From assembly GCF_028553745.1 (NCBI RefSeq), contig NZ_CP067132.1, positions 318,501 to 382,500 on the forward strand: a stretch of DNA of 64,000 nucleotides. The letters are read 5' to 3'. The position numbers and the translations under genes were made by a program. Shown in pieces: positions 18,135 through 26,244 of this stretch. Each line of letters opens with the position of its first letter. The stretch's first letter is position 1. Under the pieces are notes generated by a model that was not told the DNA's origin, made no database searches, and saw only the letters and a list, made by a program, of their open reading frames with translations. The stretch is from Paracoccus seriniphilus (GTDB lineage: Bacteria; Pseudomonadota; Alphaproteobacteria; Rhodobacterales; Rhodobacteraceae).

Positions 18135-19403
18135 CTAATGGGCCTGTTTCAAGGCATCCGCGACCTGCGCGGCGCTCACCTCCGCAGATTGACCGCCCCA
18201 ACGCTTGCGCAGATAGGTGACCAGTTCAGCCATTTCGGTGTCGCTGAGCATATCGCCAAAGGCCGGCATCGCCTGCATCCGCTCTCCATGCGCAAGGTCG
18301 CGTTCGGGAATGCCCTCGGCAATCACGCGGACCAGGTTGATCGGATTGTCGAACATGGCCGTGGTGTTGACATCAAGGCGCACCGAGGAATGCGGCTGGC
18401 CGCGCCCGTCTTCGCCATGGCAACCCGCGCAGAGCCCGGTATAGAGCGCGTGCCCCTCGGCCGAGAGAGCACCGGCCGGTGGCCGCGCCAGAAGCTCGGT
18501 CTCGGGCTGCTGTGGCATCAGATAGGCCGAGATCGCATCCAGATCGTCGAATGACAAATGGCTGGTGCTGTGGGACAGAACCGGGAACATGCGGAACGTC
18601 ATCACCCCCTGAGGCGACAGCCCACGGTGCAGGAACTGGCTCAGATCATCGCGGTTCCAGCCACGTCTGACCAATGCATCCGCGCGCAGATCCGGCGCAT
18701 AGGCCCCCTCGATCACGTTGCCAGCCAGATGATCGTCGGTCAGCGCATAGGCCAGATTGCGCGGCGTGTGGCATTCACCGCAATGGCCCAGCACATCGAC
18801 CAGATACTCGCCCTGCGCATTTTGCGGATCGCGCGCGACAAAAGGCTCGGGGTCGGGACGGAACAGGGCGTTCCAGAAGGTCACGGCCGGCCGCAGATTG
18901 AAGGGGAAGATCAGGTCATTCCTGCGATTGGGCTTGTCGACCGGCGGCTGCTGCATCAGCCACAGATACAGCGCATCGGAATCCTCGCGGGTGATGCGGT
19001 GATAGCTGGGATAGGGCATCGCCGGATACAGGTTGCGCCCACCCGGTGCGATGCCCATGGCAACAGCGCGATACAGGTCGTCGGCATCCCATTCACCAAT
19101 GCCATAGGTCCTGGACGGGGTGATATTGGTGCCATAGATCGCGCCCATTGGCGTGACCATGGGCAAACCACCAGCAAGATCCGAGCCGCCCGAGGGATCC
19201 GTGTGGCAGGCCGCGCAATCCGCGGCATGGGCGACCCATTCGCCCCGCTCGACCAGCCTGTCATGCTCGGAGGGCGACAGGCTGGCAAAATCCACCGAAG
19301 CCGGCGGGATCTGCACATCGCGACTGGACGTCCAGAACAGCAAGCCCGAGGCGATGATGCCCAGCAGCACCAGCACCCCAAGAATACGCAAGGCAGTGAT
19401 CAT
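18135..19403 (-). CDS. Triheme cytochrome c subunit of a periplasmic dehydrogenase
   Basis: 422 residues with an N-terminal hydrophobic anchor or signal (residues about 5-24) and three haem-binding motifs: CAACH at 63-67, CGECH at 208-212 and CAGCH at 325-329. This size and spacing match the membrane cytochrome c subunits of acetic-acid-bacterial alcohol and aldehyde dehydrogenases. It would pass electrons from the molybdenum hydroxylase encoded just upstream to ubiquinone or the respiratory chain. It overlaps the iron-sulfur subunit gene by an ATGA. Confidence 0.9.
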   Translation of the reverse strand: MITALRILGVLVLLGIIASGLLFWTSSRDVQIPPASVDFASLSPSEHDRLVERGEWVAHAADCAACHTDPSGGSDLAGGLPMVTPMGAIYGTNITPSRTYGIGEWDADDLYRAVAMGIAPGGRNLYPAMPYPSYHRITREDSDALYLWLMQQPPVDKPNRRNDLIFPFNLRPAVTFWNALFRPDPEPFVARDPQNAQGEYLVDVLGHCGECHTPRNLAYALTDDHLAGNVIEGAYAPDLRADALVRRGWNRDDLSQFLHRGLSPQGVMTFRMFPVLSHSTSHLSFDDLDAISAYLMPQQPETELLARPPAGALSAEGHALYTGLCAGCHGEDGRGQPHSSVRLDVNTTAMFDNPINLVRVIAEGIPERDLAHGERMQAMPAFGDMLSDTEMAELVTYLRKRWGGQSAEVSAAQVADALKQAH

Positions 19404-19981
19404 TGGCCTGCCTCCTGCATGGCTGTGACATCAGTTCCGGGGCCGTCCGTCGTCAGCCCCGGCGTGGACAGGATCACATCGCGCACCGCCTCGTAATAGC
19501 GGACATAACCGGTGCAGCGGCAGATGTGGCGGTCAAGCGCCTCCAGCACCGCGGCCTCGACCTGATCCGAAGGGATCGGCTGGCGCTGAAGGCGTTCGAT
19601 CAGCGCCGTGGCACCATTCACGAAACCCGGCGTGCAATAGCTGCACTGAAACGCGAAATGTTCCAGAAAGGCCATCTGAATCGGCGATGGCACCGGATTG
19701 CCCTGATCGTCGCGCCCGGCGATTCCTTCGATCGTGCGCACCGTCCTGCCGTTCACCCAGGTCACCCCCGTCACGCAGGCCGGGACCGTATAGCTGCCCT
19801 TGTCCGGGTCGTCGATGATGATCGTGCAGGCACTGCAGACACCCTGCCCGCAGGACAGGCGGGTGCCTGTCAGGTTGAGATATTCCTGCAGCAGTTCGAC
19901 CATCATCAGATCCTGAGGCAGATCCATGGGCCCGATCTTCTGCCCGTTGATCGTCGCTGAAAAGCTGATCCTTTCGGCCAT
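19400..19981 (-). CDS. (2Fe-2S) small subunit of a molybdenum hydroxylase (IorA/aldehyde dehydrogenase type)
   Basis: 193 residues. The N-terminal plant-type 2Fe-2S cluster ligands are in SCGQGVCSACT with a later Cys in VPACVTGV. The second cluster of the xanthine oxidase family is in CSYCTPGF and CRCTGY. The ATG overlaps the large-subunit stop by one base; a GTG three bases upstream is possible. It transfers electrons from the molybdenum site to the cytochrome subunit. Confidence 0.92.
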   Translation of the reverse strand: MAERISFSATINGQKIGPMDLPQDLMMVELLQEYLNLTGTRLSCGQGVCSACTIIIDDPDKGSYTVPACVTGVTWVNGRTVRTIEGIAGRDDQGNPVPSPIQMAFLEHFAFQCSYCTPGFVNGATALIERLQRQPIPSDQVEAAVLEALDRHICRCTGYVRYYEAVRDVILSTPGLTTDGPGTDVTAMQEAGQ

Positions 19982-22782
19982 CACAACACCTCCTTGATGC
20001 GCGCCGCAGTGACCGGCATCTGATAGAAACGATGCCCCGTCGCATGAGCGATTGCATTGATGCTGGCGGCGACCACGGGGATCATCACCACCTCGGCCAT
20101 GCCCTTGGGCGGATCATCTGCCGACAGTGCCGGCAGCACATGCCCGCTTTGCGACCAGACCGCCACTTCCGAAGCACGCGGCAGGTGATAGCGGCTGAAA
20201 TTCCAGGTGCCATTGCCCGGCCCATCACCGTCGGTCGGCAGTTCTTCGAACAATGCGTGGCCAATGCCCATGGCCACCCCACCCTGCAACTGCCCCGAAA
20301 CCAGCTCGGGCACGATCTGCGTGCCGCATTCCAGCCAGGTCTTGTGATTCAGCAATTCAACCTTGCCGGATCCGGTCGAGACCGCCAGTTCCACCAGCGA
20401 GGCACAGGGTGCGTAATAGACCGTGCCGGCATTGTTGCGTTGCACGGGCGGGTAATGGGCCTTGATGCGGGGCCGGAAGGCATAGCCGCCATCGGTCATT
20501 GCCGCCTTTTGCGCGGGATTGGCACCCTGCCCCCATTTCACCGACAGCGCGTCTATGGCCGCACGGAACTGCTGGCCATCAACCTCAAAATCCGCTTCGG
20601 CCCATGCCCAACGGTTGAAGGTGTGAACACAGACCCCGGTAATCCGCCCATCGCGATGGGCACGAGCCGAAAGGCGTTCGAGCGACAGCGGCTCCATCGA
20701 GCGTGCGACCAACATGCCATTGCGCCATTCGGCGTCTTCCAGGCTGACGGGCTCGGCACGCATCTGCCCGCCATCCGGCCCCTCACCCCAGATCGACAGA
20801 GCGGCAGGCCACAGTCCCAGCCGCAACAGCAACTGCGCCGCCTGTTGCGTGGCATGGGTAAAGTAATAGGCCGAATTCGACGCCGAGCGCGGCGAGGTGA
20901 AACGCGGCACCCATGTCGGGTCCTGCGCCAGTTGGTCTTCCTCCTCTTGCGAGGTCGTATAGGGTTCATCCTTGGTATGGACCGGCATCTGCGGCCAGTC
21001 CTGCACCGAGAACTCGACCTCATCGGCGGGACGACCAAGGAAGGGTTCGGCCACCAGCATCTGGGATGTCGTGGCCCCTGCCCCGATCTCGGCGGCGACA
21101 TGGCGCATTTTCAGCCGCCCTTCGGGCGTGACCTCAAGCTGTACGACAGCGGCCTCGGCGCCAGTTCCGAAGTCCTTCTGAACGGCGGCGAAGCCGATCC
21201 CGTAGCGCTTGCCCGGGTTTTCAGCCTCGAACTCCTGCTTGCGCTGATCGCGACCGGTCCAAAGCGGATCCTGCGCTGCCAGTTCCAGAATCTCACCCGC
21301 GCGCAGATGGCCCGAAGGCACCGCGCCCTGCGTGTTCTTCATGCCACTCTCGATGACATTGCGCCGACGCAATTCGATCGGGTCGATCTTCATCTCGGCG
21401 GCGATTTCATCCACCAGCATTTCGGTGGACGCCATCGACTGCAGGGTGCCATAGCCGCGCATCGACCCCGAGGTGACAGAGGTGGATGGCAGAACCTCGA
21501 CCGACAGATCGCTTTTGGGAAGGTAATAGATGGACTGCGCCGCCGTGACCGCGACCGTCCCGACCGAGGGGCTGAAATTCATCACGCCGCCGCCGTCACC
21601 GACTGCATCACAGGTCATGATCTGGAAATGCCCTTCGGAATCGACGGCAATGCCGGTGCGGATGTCAAATGGATGCCGCTTCAGCGCGAACTGGAAATGC
21701 TGCCAGCGGTCCAGCGCCACCCGGACCGGTCGCCCCTGTCCGTAAAGCGCCGCCATGGCCACGTAATAGGGAAAGGGCTGATGCTCTTTCTGGCCATAGC
21801 CGACAGTGTAGCCGGTAACGAAATCCAGATCGTTCAGAGCAAAGCTGCTGGCCGAGACCATGTCCATGATGTGATGCGCCGCAGCATAGGGCGATTGCGT
21901 TGCCCCGACCACATGCAGCTTGCCATCGGCATACCAGCCGAGACCATTTTCCGGTTCCATCGCAGCCGGATCGACAGACTGGCTTTTGAACTCTCGCGCG
22001 AAGACATGCCAGCCCTCCGGCGGTGTCTCCATCGTCGCGCGGATCTCGCGTGAATGGCGCATCGCCTCACCGAAGGCCGGATGGCTTGCATCCGGCCATT
22101 GCACGCCCCCCGTGGTCAGATCGGGCCAGACGGTCGTGTTCTGCATCGGCGAGAAACGATCCCTGCCGCGCGGATCATCGCCGCCGATACGCACGAAACG
22201 GGCCGCTCCATAGGGTGCGCGCGCAGGCTGATCGGCCTTTGCACCGAAACGGAAAACCCGGTCATTGAACTGCAGCTTCTTGCGGGCCGCGCGGAAGCGT
22301 TCGTAGTCATGCCAGATCCCCAGTGCGACAGGCTGGCCGATCATCGGCGGAACCTGACCTTCCGGCAGGAAGAAATCTCCATAGAAGGCAGAATCCGGCA
22401 TTTCGACGCCATCCGCCTTCAGCCGCGCGGCATCCAGCAGCACATCGGGGGCCAGATCAGGTTCAAGCATCGAAAGGTCCAGGCCCAGATAGATGCGATC
22501 CGCACGCGGCACATGCAGGGTCAGCCCATGGGATTGCTCATCCGGCCAACCCGCCAGATCGCGCGCCCGAATGTCGATGGCGAATACCTTGCTGCCGGTG
22601 ACCTTGGCCATGCCGTCGCGGCGATAGCGCAACTGCCCGTTCGCGAACCAGCCGGAATCCTGCCCGACCGGGGATGGCATCATCGCGGCCTGCGCCTGAC
22701 CAAGCGGTCGAACCGCCGCCGTCACCCCCAGCGCGGCGGCTGCCGCCAGAAAACTTCTGCGGGAAATATCGAGATGTGGCAC
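19981..22782 (-). CDS. Molybdopterin-binding large subunit of a periplasmic xanthine dehydrogenase-family hydroxylase (IorB/aldehyde dehydrogenase type)
   Basis: 933 residues from a GTG start at 22782, chosen because GGAGGG lies directly upstream and the protein then begins VPHLDISRRSFLAAAAALG, a clear Tat signal for export of a folded cofactor enzyme. Homology to isoquinoline 1-oxidoreductase beta and membrane aldehyde dehydrogenase is suggested by the split Mo-binding domains. Examples are SGSMRGYGTLQSMAS near the middle and the late GVAMGIGHALFEELP region containing the likely catalytic Glu. With the 2Fe-2S and triheme subunits it would oxidise an aldehyde or N-heterocycle in the periplasm. 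No XdhC-type maturation factor is in the window. The substrate is not determinable here. Confidence 0.9.
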   Translation of the reverse strand: MPHLDISRRSFLAAAAALGVTAAVRPLGQAQAAMMPSPVGQDSGWFANGQLRYRRDGMAKVTGSKVFAIDIRARDLAGWPDEQSHGLTLHVPRADRIYLGLDLSMLEPDLAPDVLLDAARLKADGVEMPDSAFYGDFFLPEGQVPPMIGQPVALGIWHDYERFRAARKKLQFNDRVFRFGAKADQPARAPYGAARFVRIGGDDPRGRDRFSPMQNTTVWPDLTTGGVQWPDASHPAFGEAMRHSREIRATMETPPEGWHVFAREFKSQSVDPAAMEPENGLGWYADGKLHVVGATQSPYAAAHHIMDMVSASSFALNDLDFVTGYTVGYGQKEHQPFPYYVAMAALYGQGRPVRVALDRWQHFQFALKRHPFDIRTGIAVDSEGHFQIMTCDAVGDGGGVMNFSPSVGTVAVTAAQSIYYLPKSDLSVEVLPSTSVTSGSMRGYGTLQSMASTEMLVDEIAAEMKIDPIELRRRNVIESGMKNTQGAVPSGHLRAGEILELAAQDPLWTGRDQRKQEFEAENPGKRYGIGFAAVQKDFGTGAEAAVVQLEVTPEGRLKMRHVAAEIGAGATTSQMLVAEPFLGRPADEVEFSVQDWPQMPVHTKDEPYTTSQEEEDQLAQDPTWVPRFTSPRSASNSAYYFTHATQQAAQLLLRLGLWPAALSIWGEGPDGGQMRAEPVSLEDAEWRNGMLVARSMEPLSLERLSARAHRDGRITGVCVHTFNRWAWAEADFEVDGQQFRAAIDALSVKWGQGANPAQKAAMTDGGYAFRPRIKAHYPPVQRNNAGTVYYAPCASLVELAVSTGSGKVELLNHKTWLECGTQIVPELVSGQLQGGVAMGIGHALFEELPTDGDGPGNGTWNFSRYHLPRASEVAVWSQSGHVLPALSADDPPKGMAEVVMIPVVAASINAIAHATGHRFYQMPVTAARIKEVL

Positions 22783-23018
22783 GGTCCCTCCGTCATTCCA
22801 TTGCGTACTGGACGTGTATCCGGACTCAGCAATGCCAGAAATCAGATGGCGCTTCAATGTGATTGGCTGGGCGGCAGGCGCGGCAAGGCCCCTTCTCCAA
22901 CCAGTCCGCTTCCCGGCCATCCCTTATCCTGGAGTCATTCACAGAGATGCCGGCTGTGCGAGCAAGCGATGCCAGTCGTTACAGGGTTAAGACACGAATT
23001 TATTTGAATAACCTTATT

Positions 23019-23052
23019 TATATCCGCATAAAAACATCAAAATGCGGATATA
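23019..23052. repeat. 11-bp inverted repeat in an AT-rich stretch
   Basis: TATATCCGCAT (23019-23029) and ATGCGGATATA (23042-23052) are perfect inverted copies separated by a 12-base A-rich spacer. The placement, about 170 bp from the parB end and upstream of the molybdenum hydroxylase operon, fits a two-half-site operator or a replicon structural element. It does not look like an intrinsic terminator because no U-tract follows. Confidence 0.55.
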
Positions 23053-23143
23053 TTTCGCCACACGCGCTACAGGATCGCCTTGCCACATTTCAATCCGGGA
23101 ACCGCCCGTTCCAACAAAGGGCATAGCTGGCATACGAAGACCT

Positions 23144-23170
23144 CCGGTGGTTTCGCAACGAAACCACCGG
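23144..23170. repeat. parS-like centromere palindrome downstream of parB
   Basis: A perfect 12-bp inverted repeat with a 3-base centre. Its core GTTTCGCAACGAAAC (23150-23164) is shared with a second site just upstream of parA (GTTTCGCGGCGAAAC). The GTTTC...GAAAC half sites resemble those of the chromosomal parS consensus. Its position 52 bp past the parB stop codon and the lack of a U-tract favour a ParB-binding site over a terminator, although the hairpin could serve both. Confidence 0.6.
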
Positions 23171-23221
23171 GGGCTTGCATCGCTCAGGCTCGACGACGTC
23201 GCGCCCCCTGCCCTGAAACTC

Positions 23222-24331
23222 TCAGCGATCAAACATCTCGCGAATGTTCTTGACGATCTGTTCGATGATCTCATCCGACACGGCGTCACCTTCCAGCCGC
23301 AGCAGGTAAGCCTCGCCGTCACGGGCCTTGCGTATGGTGACCCCACCCGCTGCATGAACCACGCGTCCGGGTTCAGGTCGGGAAGCTTTCGGTTTGGAGC
23401 GTGGCCGACCACCGCGACTGATATCACGCGGTGCCAGTTCAAGATCGCGGATCAGGGGCTCCAGAATCGACCATTCCTCTTCCGCGTCATCAGCCCGATG
23501 TTCCGACAGCGCCCTGCGCAACTCATCCTCGGCACCGCGTCGCAACGCCGATGCAAGACGCAATCCGCGGCGCTCGGTCAAGGCTTCGGGAAACTGAAGC
23601 ATGTCGCCGAGTTCCTCGAAGATCAGGGCAAAGGACCGGACCTTGGAACGCTTGGCCTTGGAACCCGTCGCGAACAGACGGTCGACCGCATCTTCAGTGC
23701 TGGAGAATGCCCCTTGATTGGCGGCGATGACCGCAATCCGTCCCCGTTCGAAATGGCTCAGTTCCTCGCGAACCTCGTTTTCCTCGATCATCGAGATAAA
23801 CGCGCCATCCGCCTCGGTCCGGGGCCGGATCAAGGCCCGGATGACTGAATACTTCGATCCCTCTGTCATTTCCAGCAAACCGCGCATCGCGAGCAGTCGC
23901 CGGTAACCCGACAGCAGTCCATAGCGGCGCCCGTCCCTGCCCGGTTTCTCGAGTTCGAACACTTCGATTGGCAGCCGCAAACCATGCGCAGCAATCGATT
24001 GACGCAACTCGTTCATGTCGTCTTCGCTGATCGTCATCCGGTCACGGATCATCGCGCCTTCATCAATCTGATCAAGCGGCAATTCGACCATCAGAAGCCC
24101 CTGCTCCCGCGCGGAATGCAAGCGCGCGGAATCAGCTTCGAGCTTGGCGCGTTCGGCGCGGGCATCGGCGGTTTCCGTATTTGCGCGGGCCGCGGTCTCG
24201 GCGGCGACCTGCGCAATCGGGGCAATGCCACCCGCAAGACTTGGCCGCTCGCCGGTTTCGCTGCGAAACTGTCGTTCGATCCGATCCAGATCCGCGCTGC
24301 TTGGAGTTTCCAGACGTCGCCGCTTAACCAT
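23222..24331 (-). CDS. parB: ParB-family plasmid partition protein
   Basis: 369 residues. After an Ala/Arg-rich coil (about 40-75) comes the ParB/Spo0J nuclease-like N-domain (VELPLDQIDEGAMIRDRM then LRQSIAAHGLRLPIEVF and GYRRLLAMRGL). A helix-turn-helix region follows (SHFERGRIAVIAANQGAFSSTEDAVDRLF), then a basic linker and a C-terminal domain suited to dimerisation. It overlaps parA by 8 bp. It should bind parS and work with ParA in segregating this replicon; two candidate parS sites flank the pair. Confidence 0.92.
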   Translation of the reverse strand: MVKRRRLETPSSADLDRIERQFRSETGERPSLAGGIAPIAQVAAETAARANTETADARAERAKLEADSARLHSAREQGLLMVELPLDQIDEGAMIRDRMTISEDDMNELRQSIAAHGLRLPIEVFELEKPGRDGRRYGLLSGYRRLLAMRGLLEMTEGSKYSVIRALIRPRTEADGAFISMIEENEVREELSHFERGRIAVIAANQGAFSSTEDAVDRLFATGSKAKRSKVRSFALIFEELGDMLQFPEALTERRGLRLASALRRGAEDELRRALSEHRADDAEEEWSILEPLIRDLELAPRDISRGGRPRSKPKASRPEPGRVVHAAGGVTIRKARDGEAYLLRLEGDAVSDEIIEQIVKNIREMFDR

Positions 24332-25724
24332 GTGCCAGATCCTCCTCGCCGGCTTCGAGTTGTTCCATCTGCAGATCGCGCCACCAGGTCCCCAGAATCA
24401 ACTCCTTCACTTCCGCCCATGTGCGATCAAAGGTCTCGCGCCCGCGCACATAGGTATCGCGGTTGAACTCACGGTAATCAGCCTCATAGATGCCGTTCAC
24501 CTGCTCTCCGGCCTGTCCGACCATCGCCGTCATTTCCTGCCGATAGGTGGTCATGAAATCCCCGAAATAGGCCTGGATGACATTGGCCAGATCGGTTTGC
24601 TGCGCGGCGTCGAAGCGGGTCACGATCGCCCGCACCGCATCCCATTCAAAACGCATCTCGGGCAGGCCATCACGGCGACGCGCTGCATTTTCGCCATCCT
24701 CGACGCTGGCAAAGGTCGAATAGAGCATGTCGAAAAAGCGCCCGGTGGAATCAAACTCCAGGAAAGTCGCGCCGAGCGGCACCAACAAGATGTCAGCTGC
24801 AGCCAGGGCGTTGATGGTCAGATAGCCGAGGGCAGGGGGGGTATCGAGGATGATGATATCATATTCATCAACGATGCGGTCATTGACCAAACTGTTGCTT
24901 AACGCATCCCAAAGCGGCCAGCCGCGCAACCCCATTCGCCAGACGGGCACCTGGAACTCGGCCCAATAGAGGTTCAACTGAGCTCCAACCAGATCGATGT
25001 TGGGCCAATGTGTCGACTGAATGACGTCGCGCGCCGAGAACTTCAAAGCCTCGGTCAGCGTCTCATCGAAGGGCAGGGGGGGCTGACCGGCTGCTTCCCG
25101 AACGCGGTTTTCGTCCTGCAGTGCCAGCGCATAATCCTTGGCCAACAAGGGAAAAGCAGTGGACCATTCGTCGGGAACCTGACCGCCCATGATCGATGTC
25201 ATGCTGCCCTGGCTGTCCAGGTCGATCACCAATACCTTGTAACCGTCCAGCGCGGCAGACATCGCCAGATGCGCGGCTGTCGAAGTCTTGCCGACCCCAC
25301 CCTTGAAATTGGCGACAGCGATCGTCTTGGCCGGCAGCCCCTCCGGACGCCAGGGCCGGTATTCTCGGTCGGCGGCACCTTCCGTTGCGAAATGGTTGCG
25401 CAAGCGCAGGACATCTTCAAGTGAAAACCACTTGGAATTTCCCTCGCCCATCCCTTGCGGAAGGTCTGGATATTTCCGCAGCACTCGTCTGAAATGGGCA
25501 GGGGCGACAGGGATCAGGTATTTGCAGACCTCCCAGGTTGAAAAACGCCGTAACCGTTTGCGGCCATCCGGGGCGTATCCCCGTTCGGCAAGATCCTGAC
25601 GCCCGCGCGAGGCAAAGGCTGCCGCCTTGGCGAATCGTGCGGTGCCGATAGGTTCAGACAGCTTCTCTGCGGCCTTCGCTGGATCGATGTTGAAATACGG
25701 CGGAAGGGGTTCCTTGCCTGACAT
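24324..25724 (-). CDS. parA: ParA-family plasmid partition ATPase (type Ia)
   Basis: 466 residues starting MSGKEPLPPY after an AAAGGAAA ribosome-binding site. The roughly 130-residue N-terminal extension has a winged-helix look (RRFSTWEVCKYL, then HFRRVLRKYPDLPQG), as in type Ia ParA/SopA, which repress their own promoter. The deviant Walker A box KGGVGKTS is at 141-148, the A' region is VIDLDSQGSMTS and Walker B is IIILDTPPALG. It drives ATP-dependent plasmid partition with ParB. Confidence 0.93.
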   Translation of the reverse strand: MSGKEPLPPYFNIDPAKAAEKLSEPIGTARFAKAAAFASRGRQDLAERGYAPDGRKRLRRFSTWEVCKYLIPVAPAHFRRVLRKYPDLPQGMGEGNSKWFSLEDVLRLRNHFATEGAADREYRPWRPEGLPAKTIAVANFKGGVGKTSTAAHLAMSAALDGYKVLVIDLDSQGSMTSIMGGQVPDEWSTAFPLLAKDYALALQDENRVREAAGQPPLPFDETLTEALKFSARDVIQSTHWPNIDLVGAQLNLYWAEFQVPVWRMGLRGWPLWDALSNSLVNDRIVDEYDIIILDTPPALGYLTINALAAADILLVPLGATFLEFDSTGRFFDMLYSTFASVEDGENAARRRDGLPEMRFEWDAVRAIVTRFDAAQQTDLANVIQAYFGDFMTTYRQEMTAMVGQAGEQVNGIYEADYREFNRDTYVRGRETFDRTWAEVKELILGTWWRDLQMEQLEAGEEDLAHG

Positions 25725-25810
25725 CTCATTTCCTTTGCGATGTACTGCTTCAATGTGTGTTTTGTTAGAACTATTGCACATCATTCCCCTCAAGTGGATC
25801 ATTTCAAGGG

Positions 25811-25825
25811 GTTTCGCGGCGAAAC
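25811..25825. repeat. parS-like site upstream of parA
   Basis: GTTTCGCGGCGAAAC: two 6-bp arms (GTTTCG/CGAAAC) around a 3-base centre. It is the same architecture and 13 of 15 bases as the palindrome beyond the parB end. It lies 86 bp upstream of the parA start. Confidence 0.6.
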
Positions 25826-25936
25826 TTGATGTTTCCTGATAGAAAAGCAGCCCTAACAAGCTTGTAGACTGTTTAATGACTTTAGAGTCTTTGCGTCTTG
25901 CTTATATCATACAAATCAATGGCTTATTCGAGATTT

Positions 25937-26046
25937 GGTACCCATATTCGGGATCATGGGCACCCATGAGCAGGATCATAGGTATCCGGATTCAGGGGGA
26001 AAGGCTCCGATTCGCAGGTTTACGGGTATTATTTTGCGGGAAGGCC
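25937..26046 (+). repeat. Array of five phased 22-bp iterons (degenerate)
   Basis: Units begin at 25937, 25959, 25981, 26003 and 26025, each opening GG. The best two read GGTACCCATATTCGGGATCAT and GGCACCCATGAGCAGGATCAT with one further base, 16 of 22 matching. The other units match one of these at roughly 11-13 positions. A further copy (GGAACCCATTTGCGGGA) starts at 26136. Rep_3-family initiators bind direct repeats of about 22 bp, so this is the likely origin. Confidence 0.65.
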
Positions 26047-26244
26047 ATCTGGACGACGGTTTTCGCACGAAACCCCGGGAAAACTGGCTCTGCCCATCCC
26101 GAAAACAGGTGCCTTTGGAAGAGCCGAGTTCGAAAGGAACCCATTTGCGGGACGGGAAACTTGCTGAAAAGGGTGCCCGTGGTCACCTTGCCTGAGGGTA
26201 CCTTTTGGGGCATAGTGGTGTCACAAAAATGACGAGCAGAAACG

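Larger units (their letters stand above)
22783..23221. other. Intergenic region between the molybdenum hydroxylase and parB
   Basis: No gene seen over 439 bp. It contains the promoter side of the molybdenum hydroxylase operon, an AT-rich stretch (about 22990-23055) with a long inverted repeat, and a parS-like palindrome close to the 3' end of parB. Confidence 0.6.
25725..26244. other. Putative replication origin region between parA and rep
   Basis: No gene supported over 520 bp. From left to right it holds the parA ribosome-binding site and promoter, a parS-like palindrome, an AT-rich stretch (about 25828-25935) suited to strand opening, a 22-bp iteron array, and the rep promoter region. In the rep promoter region GGGTGCC (26171-26177) and GGGTACC (26196-26202) are inverted copies of the iteron head. 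Confidence 0.6.

Noticed and set aside
20032..22053. Plus-strand 673-residue open frame opposite the molybdenum hydroxylase large subunit
   Set aside because: It is Arg/His/Gln-rich, has no recognisable domain or ribosome-binding site, and mirrors a well-supported gene; long antisense frames are common in this high-GC DNA.
23019..23052. Possible dif/Xer recombination site
   Set aside because: The arms are 11 bp but the centre is 12 bases instead of about 6 and the arms do not resemble XerC/XerD boxes.
26059..26073. Third parS-like site GTTTTCGCACGAAAC
   Set aside because: Only the right half matches; the symmetry is broken by an extra T on the left, so it is not counted as a site.
25876..26232. 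118-residue plus-strand frame between parA and rep
   Set aside because: It lies over the iteron array and AT-rich origin stretch, with no ribosome-binding site or family resemblance.
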